NCBI GenBank assembly: GCA_014885115.2
Contig: WKLE02003690.1
Span: 1-64,000, forward strand
DNA from: Asterionellopsis glacialis
Taxonomy: Eukaryota > Bacillariophyta > Plagiogrammaphyceae > Rhaphoneidales > Asterionellopsidaceae
DNA length: 64,000 bases
Direction of reading: 5' to 3'
Position numbers and translations under genes: made by a program. The stretch's first letter is position 1, and each line of letters opens with the position of its first letter. This document shows positions 1 through 11,928 of the stretch, piece after piece. The notes under the pieces are model-generated. The model saw nothing but the letters and a program-made list of their open reading frames with translations. It did no database searches and was not told where the DNA came from.

Positions 1-1005
1 TGATAGTATTCTGATCCGTTATTTATATCTTCCCTACGTTCCCTTGATATGTACCTGTATAATTATTGCTTGCAGAAATATCCGGTAGCTAAAGCATCTT
101 AGTAATTACTCTCTGTTTTATGCGCTAAATGCTATTAATACGACCAACTTACCTGGCATCCACGATCAAATATGTCTATAGCAAACTGAAATATGATTTT
201 TTTGTCCGCCCGCCAGTATTATATTTTAATTATTGAATGACAAAAATTGGTGAGCTCGCTTCTTTGGAAGTCAACGGATAATATCTGACATTATTTTCAC
301 TATCGAATGGTAGCCTTCTTAAAATGGTTGTTGGCATGTGAACTCGAGCGAGCTTGGTATCAACATATATTCAAAAATTACTTAAAAAGCGAACATCCAA
401 AGTAGGCGAATATAAACAAAAGCTGTTGGTTCTAGTACTGTCGAGTCGCAGAAGATATCCAATGAAAGCTATCAACTACTACAATTTAATTAAAGTATCA
501 GTAATCAATATGTGAGCTGATGTCATTTAATGTAGAACTTTCAAATCATTTGTACAGCATGTACGTAACCAACGGGACCAGTACGATTAAAAGAACAGAT
601 ACTGACTAAAAGGTAAGTTGAGGTTCGTTACTTATTAGTACGTTTTAGGTTGAAATTGAAATAGTGCATTGTCCTTATAACGTTTTTCCATAAAGTGATA
701 CCCTCTATACAGCTTTAGCAATCAACAGTATTTACCTGGTAGGCGATCGTGGAACGACTTTACCGATGACCCCGAACCTATGTACCAAGTAAATACTGTA
801 CACACAAATAAAAATAGGTTACCAGGTATATTTTGTTCTTGTTCTCAATCTAACAAGATATATTTATTATTATTGCTGACCCATCTGTTACACTGGATTT
901 CTTATTATTTCTACAATTTTCAGCAAAAAGTCAACCTCCAACTTCACCAAGTCTCAAACGGCTTACATACCACCGGCATCACCCGTTTGAACACATCGTC
1001 AGAAA
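1..1005. other. Intergenic, no gene recognised
   Basis: AT-rich sequence with no reading frame that I can support. It contains two copies of the near-palindrome TACCWGGTA, at 733-741 and 820-828, a word that recurs in intergenic DNA across the window. The right end is the likely promoter and 5' UTR of the small secreted protein that starts at 1006. Confidence 0.5.
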
Positions 1006-1386
1006 ATGAACCCGATGACAAAGTTTGTACCGAGTCCAACCAACGGTCTCCTCTTATCCATACTGTTGACAATATCTACATCCACATCGACGTCAAGAAG
1101 AAGAGCAGGAATATTGGTAGTTGACGCACAAGTTCCAGGAGTTCCATGGAGTGTTTGCTATCCTAGTCATGATGTACATGCCGCGACTGAATTTTGTCGT
1201 GATGAAGAAATTCCAGATTGTACTACAGAAGAATCCTTATCAGAAGTTGATCCTACGTCATTGGAATGTCTCATGAAATGCGATACTTGGTTATTTTCAG
1301 AAACTCCTTCATGGGACTGTGAAGCATGGGGAATGGTCTGTGTTGAAGACTTGACCTGCATAATTCCAGACCATTTAGAGAATTAG
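1006..1386 (+). CDS. Small cysteine-rich secreted protein, unknown function
   Basis: I do not recognise a family. The 126-residue frame starts with ATG (a second ATG lies at residue 4). It has a hydrophobic stretch, LLLSILLTI, at about residues 15-23, followed by an STSTSTSRRR segment and a possible signal-peptidase region near DAQ at residues 40-42. The remaining part contains eight cysteines, all in the last two thirds, including a CLMKC pair. An even number of cysteines after a hydrophobic N-terminus suggests a disulfide-bonded extracellular or lumenal protein. It ends with TAG and shows no intron. It is single, not in a family cluster, and stands upstream of a gene on the opposite strand. 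The signal peptide is atypical in length, so an upstream exon or a later start is possible. Confidence 0.5.
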   Translation: MNPMTKFVPSPTNGLLLSILLTISTSTSTSRRRAGILVVDAQVPGVPWSVCYPSHDVHAATEFCRDEEIPDCTTEESLSEVDPTSLECLMKCDTWLFSETPSWDCEAWGMVCVEDLTCIIPDHLEN

Positions 1387-1989
1387 AATGACGACATCTA
1401 AAAAGAAAGGAGACAAGACAAGACAAAGACAAGACCTACATACTCACGCACGCTGAATATGTGAATATTAAATACCCCACTTCACTACATTCCACTTCAC
1501 TTCACTCCACTCCATTTCTTTTTAAGAAATGCGCTAGATCAACACTTACACTTGAATAAATATTAAATTATATATATTTTCCTCAATCATGTCTGAGCTA
1601 CTCTGTTCTTATTTTATGGGTTTGTTTACTTTCCTTTGTTGAATGGTAGACACAGCAAAAATATCTTACTCGTGTACCGTTCATAATATCGTTTACTATG
1701 AATACAGCAATTCAATAAAAGAATTTTCTTAGAGAGCATTCAACATGGACTTGTCTCTAGAGATGAGGTTGATCTTTACATAATACAATACGACCTCTTA
1801 ATCATGCAAATACCGAAAATCTTACATGAAGGTACCAACAAAAACATGTAAACGTAAAGTGAAACGTTTGCGTCCAAAGGGAAACAAGAAACAGAGTATG
1901 ATTTCACAAAAAGACGACAATACTAAATACGAGTACATTCTCTAGAGTGTATAATATTTTGCTTTAGTTTATAAGTCGTTTTTTTGTTT
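1387..1989. other. Convergent intergenic region with short repeats
   Basis: This lies between the 3' ends of two convergent genes. It has AGACA-type pentamer repeats at about 1411-1435, a run of CACTTCA/CCACTC-like words at about 1478-1515, and two copies of the palindrome CTCTAGAG at 1755-1762 and 1940-1947. I see no gene here. Confidence 0.5.
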
Positions 1990-2823
1990 TCATTTGGTCC
2001 GCGCCTTGTATTCAGCTGCTGATTCTCTAGCATCACCTTGTGACCAAAGACCTTTCTTTGCCTTTCTTGCCTTACCTTCCATATCAAGATATGCTTGTTT
2101 CCCCAAATGACCATAAACTGCACCACTTCCTTGATAGACTTCTGCTAGACCTGCCTTGAGCATTTCTTCATCGACGTATTTTGTAAATAGTCCAAGGAAT
2201 CCACCTTTGCATTGAACTTGTGCCACTGCACGTGAATATTGATCTTTTTGCAATAGTTGAATAGATACCATTTTATTATCAACTAGACTTTGTAATTTTT
2301 GTTTGGCTTCTTCTCCAAAGGGTTGTCCAGGTTTACCAAATTTAGATGTTTCAGGTGTATCAATCGTACAAATACGGATGGGCAATGCCACACTTGACAT
2401 TTTTTCATCCTTGGGTATTTGTGAGGAATGAAACCATGTTGGTACATGGAGGAATCGTATCGTATCACCATCTGATACAGAAACCACACGTCCACGTAAG
2501 ATGGGTGCTGCTGCTGCATCCTTGGCATTACTACTACCAAAGTAGGACGATGGAATATCAGAGACTGATGTAAATCTTGTCAGTACCGTCGATTTCATTC
2601 GTCCCACTCGATACCCCACGACAAAGGATGTTGTGCAACATGTGATTAACATACCCCATTGAAATGGTGTACTAGCATTGTAATGTCGATGAATTGTTTC
2701 TTGAAGATCATTAATGTTTACATACTTTTGTATCATCGTTGTAGCAGGTATCCAACTGCCATTGTCATCATTATTTTTTGGTGGTGGGGATTTCGAAGGT
2801 ATGTAAGCCTCAAGCCATCCCAT
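1990..2823 (-). CDS. Membrane-anchored staphylococcal-nuclease-like (TNase/SNc) protein, LCL3-like
   Basis: The 277-residue protein starts at ATG 2823. A hydrophobic segment, about residues 53-70 (WGMLITCCTTSFVVGY), precedes the domain and probably anchors it in a membrane. The SNase OB-fold follows at about residues 105-262. It shows the conserved GDTIRF strand, the RICTIDTPE segment (R and D-x-PE of the active-site region), GEEAKQKL and DQYSRAVAQV (the second catalytic Arg region). Gene order and length resemble the fungal and algal LCL3 family, which has one transmembrane helix plus one thermonuclease domain and is found at mitochondria or other organelles in yeast. Expected chemistry is Ca2+-dependent phosphodiester cleavage of DNA or RNA; the true substrate is unknown. 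It is divergent from the V-ATPase B gene with a 705-bp gap that must hold both promoters. Confidence 0.8.
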   Translation of the reverse strand: MGWLEAYIPSKSPPPKNNDDNGSWIPATTMIQKYVNINDLQETIHRHYNASTPFQWGMLITCCTTSFVVGYRVGRMKSTVLTRFTSVSDIPSSYFGSSNAKDAAAAPILRGRVVSVSDGDTIRFLHVPTWFHSSQIPKDEKMSSVALPIRICTIDTPETSKFGKPGQPFGEEAKQKLQSLVDNKMVSIQLLQKDQYSRAVAQVQCKGGFLGLFTKYVDEEMLKAGLAEVYQGSGAVYGHLGKQAYLDMEGKARKAKKGLWSQGDARESAAEYKARTK

Positions 2824-3528
2824 CTTTTTTCGAATCCGTTGTAACGATTTTCTCTTTAGAAAACCGATAGGAATTCAATTTCCAAAATGTTGAGCACGTT
2901 TGCTTCATTAGATTTAACCCTCGATACTACTACCACATGTCGATGCAGTCCTCTAGGTCCTATTTAATAGTTAGTCATAGAGAGAGTCCATGAAATTTTG
3001 AGAAAGTTCGCTTTGCACGCCAATATGGAGGGAAAAGGTAGACACAAGATCTGTTGTTTTTTGGACGAGAGGCTTGTTCGAAGCGAAGGCAGCTAGCTTG
3101 GTCATGTGCATGACGTTCACTTCCTCTTTGCCAAAATATTTTTGATGATATATAATCACGCAGGGGAAAGTTATGCTGTAACGGTCTGATTTCGCAATAA
3201 TCCAGCCTCCTCAATGGTTCGTATCATGACGCACTATGACCAATCAAAATATCTTTTTTTCCGATTATACAGATAGTAACTTCGAATGATACATGTGCAT
3301 CAATGCAATACATATGCTTATTTACCGTATATTCCGTGCAATCTCGCCAATTTATTAAGTAGTCGGAAAAAATGACGGTTATGACGCCGTGTTGGATTAC
3401 TTCGACTAAAAGATCCAGCATTTTTTTGGCGAACGGCCCAAATCCAACACGGTCCCTCTTCGGCTGTGATCCTTTGCTTCCGGCAACGCAGCAAGCATAG
3501 CAGACATAACGCTAAAGGTATATCCAAG
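2824..3528. other. Divergent promoter region
   Basis: This 705-bp spacer separates the SNase-like gene (minus) from the V-ATPase B gene (plus). I see no supported reading frame. A short pyrimidine-rich and purine-rich leader precedes the V-ATPase ATG at 3529. Confidence 0.45.
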
Positions 3529-5049
3529 ATGGCCGAAGTTCACGACGAGCGCTTCATCCCACCCCGCCAAAAGCTTGATCAGCTTTCAGTGGTCAAGGAC
3601 TATGCTGCACACCCCCGTTTGGACTACCGCACAATCGCCGGTGTAAATGGTCCTTTGGTTATTTTGGACAATGTGAAACTTCCCAAGTTTGCTGAGATTG
3701 TAAACCTCCGTCTTGGTGATGGAACCCAACGTTCCGGTCAAGTTCTCGAGGTTGCTGGATCTCGTGCCGTTGTCCAAGTGTTCGAAGGAACCTCTGGTAT
3801 TGATAACCGCAAAACACGATGTGAGTTCACTGGTGACGTTCTTAAGATGGGTGTTTCGGAAGAGATGCTTGGTCGCTCCTTCAACGGATCCGGTAAGGTG
3901 ATTGACTCCGCTCCCAAGGTCCTCGCCGAAGCCTACCTTGATATTAACGGTCAGCCTATCAACCCCTCCTCCCGTGATTACCCCAAGGCTATGATCCAAA
4001 CCGGTATCTCCGCCATTGATGTGATGAACTCTGTCGCCCGTGGACAAAAGATCCCCATTTTCTCTGCTGCCGGTCTTCCTCACAATGAAGTCGCTGCTCA
4101 GATTGCCCGTCAGGCATCTCTTGTCCAACAAAAGGACACTGTTGATGGACACGAAGAGAACTTCGCTATTGTCTTTGGTGCTATGGGTGTGAACATGGAA
4201 ACTGCTCGTTTCTTCCGTTCCGATTTCGAAGAATCCGGTGCTATGCAACGTACTGCTCTCTTTTTGAACTTGGCTAATGATCCTACCATTGAACGTATCA
4301 TTACCCCCCGTCTTGCTCTTACCACCGCTGAGTACCTTGCCTACGAACGCGATCTTCACGTGCTTGTTATTCTTACCGATATGTCTTCTTACGCTGACGC
4401 TCTCCGTGAGGTTTCTGCTGCCCGTGAGGAAGTTCCTGGACGTCGTGGTTACCCCGGTTATATGTACACGGATCTTTCCACCATCTACGAACGTGCCGGA
4501 CGTGTCGTTGGACGTAACGGTTCCATCACCCAGCTTCCTATCCTTACGATGCCTAACGATGATATTACTCACCCTATTCCCGATTTGACTGGATACATTA
4601 CCGAGGGACAAATTTACTTGGACCGTCAATTGCACACCAAGGGTATCTTCCCACCGATCAATGTGTTGCCATCCTTGTCTCGTTTAATGAAGTCTGCTAT
4701 TGGTGAAGGTATGACCCGTAACGATCACGGATCTGTTTCTAACCAACTTTACGCTTCTTACGCTATGGGTAAGGATGTTATGGCCATGAAGGCCGTTGTT
4801 GGAGAAGAAGCCCTCTCCATGGAAGATCATCTCTACCTCTCCTTCTTGGAGCGCTTTGAAGGCAAGTTTGTCTCTCAAGGTCCTTACCAGAGCCGTACTA
4901 TCTTTGAATCTCTTGACCTTGCATGGTCGATTCTTCGTGCCTTCCCCAAGGAGCTTCTTAAGAAGATTCCCAAGAAGACTCTTGATCAATTCTATGCTCG
5001 TCGTCGTGAAGCAAAGGAAGACATGAACAAGGCTGATGCCTCTGCTTAA
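3529..5049 (+). CDS. VMA2: V-type proton ATPase subunit B
   Basis: This is the non-catalytic nucleotide-binding B subunit of the V1 sector, which sits on vacuolar and other endomembranes and couples ATP hydrolysis to proton pumping. The 506-residue product has the usual length of the family. The frame is open further upstream to 3466, but I choose ATG 3529 because [14 protein letters not shown] begins the conserved N-terminal region. Visible landmarks are the beta-barrel ([16 protein letters not shown]), [20 protein letters not shown] (the modified P-loop region typical of B rather than A subunits), [35 protein letters not shown] in two contiguous conserved blocks, and [15 protein letters not shown]. 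There is no intron. Codon use is strongly biased to C/T-ending codons compared with neighbours, as expected for a highly expressed gene. Confidence 0.97.
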   Translation: MAEVHDERFIPPRQKLDQLSVVKDYAAHPRLDYRTIAGVNGPLVILDNVKLPKFAEIVNLRLGDGTQRSGQVLEVAGSRAVVQVFEGTSGIDNRKTRCEFTGDVLKMGVSEEMLGRSFNGSGKVIDSAPKVLAEAYLDINGQPINPSSRDYPKAMIQTGISAIDVMNSVARGQKIPIFSAAGLPHNEVAAQIARQASLVQQKDTVDGHEENFAIVFGAMGVNMETARFFRSDFEESGAMQRTALFLNLANDPTIERIITPRLALTTAEYLAYERDLHVLVILTDMSSYADALREVSAAREEVPGRRGYPGYMYTDLSTIYERAGRVVGRNGSITQLPILTMPNDDITHPIPDLTGYITEGQIYLDRQLHTKGIFPPINVLPSLSRLMKSAIGEGMTRNDHGSVSNQLYASYAMGKDVMAMKAVVGEEALSMEDHLYLSFLERFEGKFVSQGPYQSRTIFESLDLAWSILRAFPKELLKKIPKKTLDQFYARRREAKEDMNKADASA

Positions 5050-5514
5050 AAAAAAAGTTCAAACAATTTTTTTTAAGAAACACTATGCTTGCATTGCATT
5101 TGATGTATTTACAACAAGAAATTAAAAAAAGAGTTATCATTTTGTTTGTTCATTAAAGAAAGACACCATCGCTTCCCTGCAGCTTTAGTTGCCAAAGAAA
5201 GATGGTGTGATGATTCCCGAGAAAAAAAGTTTTACAAAAGAGATTTTTTATAATTATATAAAAAAAGGAAAAAAAAGATACTTTCATGTTTATGCTTTTT
5301 CATTTGTATTTTCTTGTCGTGTGTCGAGGTAGATTAGCAGTAGGACTAATACTGTGGTAATATTGCCTCGTGTGAAAACGAAAATTCAAATGAGACGCCT
5401 TTTGATTCCAAACTCATGACGTTTCACAACGCGAACATCAAATATCACACGCAAGTTCAGAATTGAAAAAAAGTCACTGTAGTTAGAGTAATACATTCTC
5501 TAGTTTTTGTCTAC
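5050..5514. other. Convergent 3' flank, A/T tracts
   Basis: This lies between the V-ATPase B stop and the stop of the convergent subtilase. It consists of A- and T-runs, possible polyadenylation signals (ATTAAA-like words) and no reading frame that I can support. Confidence 0.45.
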
Positions 5515-8013
5515 TTAGTGGTCTTTCTCATTCTCAGTTCCCTGCTTCTTGTTTCCCATCCCTTTTCCGTTTCCCATTCCCCTCTCTTTCTTTTTGTAAA
5601 ATTCAACATTTCCATTCTTGTCATTTTCCTTGTTACGCTTTTGGCTTCCAGGAGAGGGAGGATCTCTAATGGGAACGGTGATGGGACCAGAGTCAGAATA
5701 CGACGAGGTAGGACAATTTGATCCAAAAATAGTAGTTTCCGAAAATGAAAATGAATTTCCAGGAATATAGGCTACTTCTTCATCATTCCAAAACAGCTTG
5801 TAGTATCCAAAATAAATACCATCACCATACGAATCCTTCATTTCAAAAAAGAAGCATGCATGGGGGTAGAGATGTTCCCAATGAAGGTAGGTTTGAATGT
5901 CGTCATATGTAAAACGATTCCTGGAACGCAGTACATTTCCACCAGGACCTCGAATTTCCCAGGATGTTTCATTTCCCCAAAAATCAGTTTGGAGTTCCAA
6001 CCTAAAATTTCCCCCTGGAAATCGAAATGACTCAATAGTTCCAAAATCCCCACCTTCCTTGATGACTTTTCCATCCGCTTTAAGCTTGTAAAATCCATCT
6101 CCATAATCACAACACATACCGTCTATTTTTTAAAAAATACGAGGAAAATTGTTGTACACAATTCAATCGATGTTAGTAAGTATATACTATCCCAAACAAA
6201 GCACCAAGAGAGTGCAGCGAATTATACATATGGTATCTTACCTCCATATGAATCCTTGATGATGAACTCATAGCGGTTGACATTGTCGTAATCGAGGGTG
6301 TGACATCCTAAATTGATATTTGCCATGGCTGATTTTGAATATTGACTTCCACTTTCAATAATGCTTCCATAATCTCTTAATTCCCAGCTAGTCTCTTCAC
6401 CAAAGTAATCGGTCTGGAGTTCAAGTTGAATGTCCACACAGGGAGTAGGAGTTGGTGAAGGTGTCGTACCAACGGGAGCATTTGTGGGAGGAGCAGGAGG
6501 GGTAGGACTCGTAGGAGGTGCATTATTATTGTTTGCACAGGCGAAGTTGGATGATAAATAGGTGTCTGCAGCCCAATACTTCACAGCACCATGACCGTAA
6601 TAATTGTCTCTTCCTGGAGTTCCCAGGTCCTTTGCAGAAGCTTCTAATGCAGTACGGATATCGGAATTTGAACAAGCAGGGTACTTATTCCACAAAACTA
6701 ATGCCACACCAGATACATGAGGTGTTGCCATGGAAGTTCCACTGTATTTTATATAGCCCGATCCACCAGTTGATAATACGCCTACACCAGGACCTGTGAA
6801 GTTTTTTAAACAACAGATATTCTTAGTATAACAAGGTTAGAAATTTCGCATTGACTACTCAATTACACGTACCAGAAATATCAACTTCACTATTATGTTG
6901 AGAAAAGGAGGCAATCTTGTTACTTTCATCGATGGCTCCAACTGACATGATTGAGGGGTACGATGCAGGATAGGAGAATGCACTGTTGCCACCATTACCT
7001 GCAGCTGCAATGGTGAGCATATCATCATTATTGTACAAATCTTCAAATAACGACCGTTCCGTACTACTCGATCCACCACCACCAAGAGACATGGAAATAA
7101 TTTTTGCACCGCTGTCTCTACAGTGTTCAGCTGCTTCTATCAAAGATGACGTATACGACCAACCACAATCCGTCCCACCATTGGTGGATCCAAACACCTT
7201 GACAATTTTCATTCCTGGTGCATCGGGATACACTCCTACAACACCCACCTCATTATATCCCGTAGCAGCGATAGTTCCTGCAACATGTGATCCGTGCTTA
7301 CATCCATCTATACCAAAGTACAAATTACTTGTCGGAGAATCTTGAGAAGGATCAGCAGCTGTAGCTGTCGTAGGGAGATCAGGATGATCTAATTGATATC
7401 CAGAATCAATAATACACATAGGATGTGTCACAGATGATTCAGTGAAGAATGACAAAGGAGGTACATTGGGATTACCCTGTGAATCTTCATAGACATTTCT
7501 AATACCCCATGGGGTGGTTTCTACGAGATGTCGGTTGTTCCCAACATCTTGTTGTGATGCTGCATAATCACCGCTACCACGAATACTGCTTTTTTGGCTT
7601 CTTGTATCAAAGTATCTAGGTTGATCTATTTCAACATCATATCCCATATCTTGAAACCTCTTGGCAGATCTTTCATTCGGAAATTTCATAACAAGTGCAT
7701 TTGCTTTGTTTACTTTCTTGAGGAACTTTCCATTATTTTTCTTAGCATTGTTCACAACATCTACTTCCTTGTCATTCTTTCGAACTTTGACAATATATTG
7801 AAACGGATCTGGCTCGTGATCATCGTTGACGTAACCACCCTTACCATTCTTGTTCCTGTTGCTGCCACCTTCGTTTCCATTTCCATTTCCATTATTACCT
7901 CTATCCTTATTGCCATTTTGCTTGGCAGCAGAAACCAAGAAAGATGATTCAGGACCGGACGAGAAACTTGAAATACTCATGAGAGCAGCAAATGAAAGCG
8001 CATGTAACTTCAT
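5515..8013 (-). CDS. Secreted subtilisin-family serine protease (S8) with C-terminal DSYGDG repeats
   Basis: There are three exons, 8013-6873, 6793-6242 and 6122-5515 (2301 nt, 766 residues), with GT-AG introns of 79 and 119 bp. A signal peptide (MKLHALSFAALMSISSF) is followed by an Asn/Gly-rich low-complexity stretch and an I9-type propeptide (YIVKVRKNDKE). The catalytic domain has an intact triad: Asp in CIIDSGYQLDHPD (about 200), His in KHGSHVAGTIAA (about 241) and Ser in GTSMATPHVSG (about 400, reconstructed across intron 1). A Pro/Thr linker leads to two copies of a module of the form LELQTDxxGxETSWExR...DSYGDG. Intron 2 falls inside the first DSYGDG motif. It is probably an extracellular or lysosomal endopeptidase; the C-terminal modules may bind a ligand or cation, but this is inference. 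Confidence 0.9.
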
Positions 8014-9729
8014 GGTGGTGGTAATCTACGAGAAACTAGAAATAAAAATTTTGGGCACCATTTGGTGTGAGCGAGGAGGTACACCACGTGCAATAAAAAT
8101 ACCTAGAGGGACGATACATCATATTGATTTGCAACACAAGTAAATACAACAAAGGATGATTGTAATAACAATCGTCTTGTGGAACATCATATCCTTACCT
8201 TTATAGACTGGAAAGAGCGGAGAAATAGAAGCAGATCGGAATGTTGCTGTAACAATAGTTGTTACAACAGCAGGCGCCAAAAAATTATGACAAGATTTTT
8301 TTATGTACTCTGTAGAAGATCTGAAAAAATGAAAAAAAATACTTGGTTCTTTTTTTTCTCGCTAGTACGAACCACTAGAGAGACTACGTGCAGTCAGTAG
8401 AAGTATCTTTGAGTCCCAGTTGCTGGCCGATTATGGCGATTGTCGGTACTGGTATGTTGTGTCGTACAATCAACTGAGAATGCGGCGCGGCGGCGGGAGT
8501 TACAGTATTTAGTTGTGTAGATCCTACAGAGTGTACCTGGTACTGCAGAACCGAAACGTGTTCGTGTATGGAATTGTCTCAAAAAGTGACGACTTTTTTC
8601 AAGTTACATTTCCAAGGCACGGGACTCAATACAATACGGAAGCCTTCCTGGTTCGCTTTCAGCGAGACGCGTCGTCTTCCACATCTTTCGCGTTCCATCT
8701 AGAAGGCATTTTGAAGAGTTGTTTACTCTATGATGAAAGCACGACTCAAATGTAGAGTGAACCGACCGTGTTGCTGTCAGTGCTTTCCATGGAATTAATA
8801 TATCTATAAAATCACAAGCGCGGACCGAATTTGTATCACCTTCTGACCGACAGTGAAGAATTTGCAGTCTCCACTGTCTGACGAAACGTTGGCATTCATT
8901 ACGTGCATCTACTCCCGTCTGAAAAGTGCACGACAAATTGAAGATGCAACTATCATGTATTATCAAGACGGCTCTACATTACCTGGTACTGTAAAGGATC
9001 ATTATTTGATATATCATTGAACAGTGTCTTGCAAAGAATGCCCCAAAGAAGGGCTGACTTGAAAGCAAAGAGTAATGGTAACGATGATGACGCTGATGCA
9101 TGGACTTCATCATTTCTTGTAACAGTTCTGTGAGAAGTAACTATTCGATTCCCCCATGGTAATGTTTTACATGCTGTAACAGGTACCTGGTAATTTGAAA
9201 ATGGTTTCTCATGGAAGCATCACGGCACTCACCACGTTTTGTCAATATCCTTAGCCTTGATAAATCCTTTTGCATTCATCCGGTCGCGCTGTTTCTCACG
9301 ACGAAAAACAAGAGGCAGTTTGAAATTCGCTTGGCCATGTCACGTGGATCATGCACGCGCGTATAGCTCGAAGATTAAGATTCTGTGGCGGGTGTCTTCA
9401 GTCTGAGTCTGTCCGCAGTTGTTAAACAAGATCTGATGCTGCCGGCCGTATCCTTGGTCCGTCTTGCCTTGTTCGTCCTTGGTCCTTTGGTCTCCTCCCC
9501 AAGTTTATCGCTCGCCTACCTCACGCCCGAAAACCCAGCACGAAACAACAAGAAATTTTTTGCGGAGCATTTCCCACCATACCAATTTTTGGACTCTCCT
9601 TTTGTCCATGGTCATCTCTAGAGAGAGCCTCTTGGAACAATAGAATCAACAAGGAGACGTACAATCATCGAACAGAGACAGTAGAATTATTATTAGATCG
9701 CAATAGAGTGATTGACTAAAACCTAAATC
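8014..9729. other. Intergenic region with TACCTGGTA copies, no gene recognised
   Basis: This 1.7-kb spacer lies between the subtilase start (minus) and SRP72 (plus). Exact TACCTGGTA words lie at 8534-8542, 8980-8988 and 9184-9192, and CTCTAGAG at 9616-9623. A 78-codon frame at 9385-9621 lacks an ATG at its start and has no recognisable domain, so I do not call it. Confidence 0.5.
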
Positions 9730-11928
9730 ATGAGTGGAGGAGAAAGTGCTACTGATCAAGAACAACCTACAACGTTATTGGATTCATTGATTGAATTACG
9801 TGATTGTCTTGGGAATGAAGAAGATTTTGTATCTCCAACGACAGCGTTATGTGAATCATTATTGGCGTCAAATGAGGAAATACCAAAGGATGTTCAATCC
9901 ATGTTACAAGATATTTTGATAAAATGTGCCATGGAAATGGAAGATTATACACAAGTATTGAAATTTTGTGAAACCTACAAGGACCCAGCATATGACAGTC
10001 TTGCCGCCTATGCACTGTATCGATTGAACCGTTATCAAGAAGCACACGCCAAAAGCAAAAATAATGATGATTTGTTTGGGCAACATATCCAGGCACAAAC
10101 TTTATTTCGATTATGGAATACCAATGATGCACTGGATCAATATATTGGAATTCTTTCCAATGATGATGATGTGGAAACATTAACCAATGCTCTTGCTGCC
10201 GCACATGCGAATACTTTACCCTTTACCGGACTCAAGGAAAGCCATTCGTTAGTTGTAGAGCGTGCGACACGTACAATTCAGGAACAACAAGATGAATATC
10301 CCTATGATCTTGCGTATAACTTGGCAACCTTACAATTACTTTATGGAACAAGTACGGCTAGTATTCAAAGTGCTATATCATTATTGCAACATGCCCAAAA
10401 GGCTTGTCAAGAAGCATTAGAAGAGGAAGGAGGATATACAACGACGGAAATCCAAAAAGAATTAATACCGATTGTCACAAATCTAGCACTTGCACAACAG
10501 TTACTTGAACAACAGCAAGGAGGAGGAGACGGTGGCGATTCTACAACGACAGACAAGTCTTCTAGTGCGAGTAGTAGTATTATGAAAGATCTTGTCGTAT
10601 GGAACGTACATGACGCTGTAACAACATCAGATTCCAACTCGAAAAAGAAAAAAAATACGACAGCAACAACTTTGAAGGATATTTCAGCTGCCCAAAAACG
10701 CTTATTAAAGAAAGATCCATCACCTCCTACGAATTGGACACTACTTCAAAAATGTATGTTTTATGATAGTGTGGCATTGGTAGCCTTACGTGCTGGTCAA
10801 CATGTCAATTGTCGGTATGCCTTGAAACAAATTGGATCCTTGTTGAAACTCAAGTCAGCATCATCGAAAAGCAATACACCCCAACAATGGTGGTGGCAAT
10901 CACGTATTCATGTCATGGAAGCGTATTGTCTCGTTAGGGAAAAGAAACAAGATCAAGCCATGACATTGTTACAAACTGCAATCAAAACATTGGAAAAGAC
11001 TAGTGAGAACGATGAAACGCAACAGTATGCCTTGGCGTATATGAAACTTCATTCCAATGTATTGGACGTGGAGGAAAAAAATATGTCAAATGTCAATGAT
11101 TGTATTGAATTGTTGGAAGGACTTCCCACGATGATTCGTCAAAAACGTGCTGTTATTGCCACACTTGCATCCCTTTATAATGAAAGTGGTGGTCAAGATA
11201 CATCGAGTACTACCGTATTGGATGAAGCATCGAATGCTGATTTATGCATGGCGCAAGGGAATTATGCAAAAGCAGCTGAATTGTATGACATGTTATTGTC
11301 GAATGGAAATGATAGTACGAAAGAGATGATGTGGAAAGCTCAACATGTACAAGCATTGACCTATGTCGATGTGGAACAAGCACAAACTCTTTGGGAAGTA
11401 ATCAAAATGGAGAATAATAATGATGAAGAAGAAGATTCCGATTTTCCTGATGCAGAATTATTAGAAGAGGCTGAATTACCTCGTCTCAAGATTAAGAGTC
11501 GTGCTACTACTACTAGTACGAGTACTACTGATGGATCAACATCAACCTCAACAGCTTCTGGTTCTCAAAAGAAATCTAGTAGTCAGAAAAAGAGCCATGA
11601 ATCCATTTTACGTCGTCGTGCTAGACGTCGTCAAGTCTATTTGGAATCCAAGGGTATACCTGAAACTCAAAAACCAGATCCTGAACGTTGGATTCCCAAA
11701 CATGAACGTTATGGACGTCGAAGAGGTCGTGGTAGAGGTGGTGGTGGTGGTCCTGTCAAGGCACACCAAGGTGGTGGATCCCAAAAGGATGCTGCCAAGT
11801 TAGATGCAGCTGCACGTGCACAAGCCAAGGCGGCGGGCATCGAAGATCCATCGGGCTCACGTAGTACAGCCCACATGTCGGTGGCGGGTGGTCCTAAACG
11901 TGGTGGTGGTGGAGGAAAACGAAGGTAG
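9730..11928 (+). CDS. SRP72: Signal recognition particle subunit SRP72
   Basis: This is the 732-residue SRP72 subunit, which with SRP68 and the 7S RNA forms the cytosolic particle that directs ribosomes making secretory proteins to the ER. Evidence: a helical TPR-like N-terminal two thirds (paired-helix segments such as YDSLAAYALYRLNRYQEAHA and a later LCMAQGNYAKAAELYDMLL); then, after an acidic and Thr/Ser-rich linker, the basic C-terminal RNA-binding region with RRRARRRQVYLESKG and the signature PDPERWIPKHERYGRRRGRG. The tail is Gly/Arg/Lys-rich. The length is close to that of known SRP72 proteins. The gene is intronless. The start ATG 9730 is followed directly by the acidic, helical N-terminus. 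Confidence 0.93.
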   Translation: MSGGESATDQEQPTTLLDSLIELRDCLGNEEDFVSPTTALCESLLASNEEIPKDVQSMLQDILIKCAMEMEDYTQVLKFCETYKDPAYDSLAAYALYRLNRYQEAHAKSKNNDDLFGQHIQAQTLFRLWNTNDALDQYIGILSNDDDVETLTNALAAAHANTLPFTGLKESHSLVVERATRTIQEQQDEYPYDLAYNLATLQLLYGTSTASIQSAISLLQHAQKACQEALEEEGGYTTTEIQKELIPIVTNLALAQQLLEQQQGGGDGGDSTTTDKSSSASSSIMKDLVVWNVHDAVTTSDSNSKKKKNTTATTLKDISAAQKRLLKKDPSPPTNWTLLQKCMFYDSVALVALRAGQHVNCRYALKQIGSLLKLKSASSKSNTPQQWWWQSRIHVMEAYCLVREKKQDQAMTLLQTAIKTLEKTSENDETQQYALAYMKLHSNVLDVEEKNMSNVNDCIELLEGLPTMIRQKRAVIATLASLYNESGGQDTSSTTVLDEASNADLCMAQGNYAKAAELYDMLLSNGNDSTKEMMWKAQHVQALTYVDVEQAQTLWEVIKMENNNDEEEDSDFPDAELLEEAELPRLKIKSRATTTSTSTTDGSTSTSTASGSQKKSSSQKKSHESILRRRARRRQVYLESKGIPETQKPDPERWIPKHERYGRRRGRGRGGGGGPVKAHQGGGSQKDAAKLDAAARAQAKAAGIEDPSGSRSTAHMSVAGGPKRGGGGGKRR

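Noticed and set aside
3586..4635. Long open frame on the minus strand inside V-ATPase B
   Set aside because: It is antisense to a highly conserved gene with strong codon bias, which creates open antisense frames; it has no domain.
9385..9621. 78-codon frame upstream of SRP72
   Set aside because: No ATG at its start, no domain, and it lies where the promoter should be.
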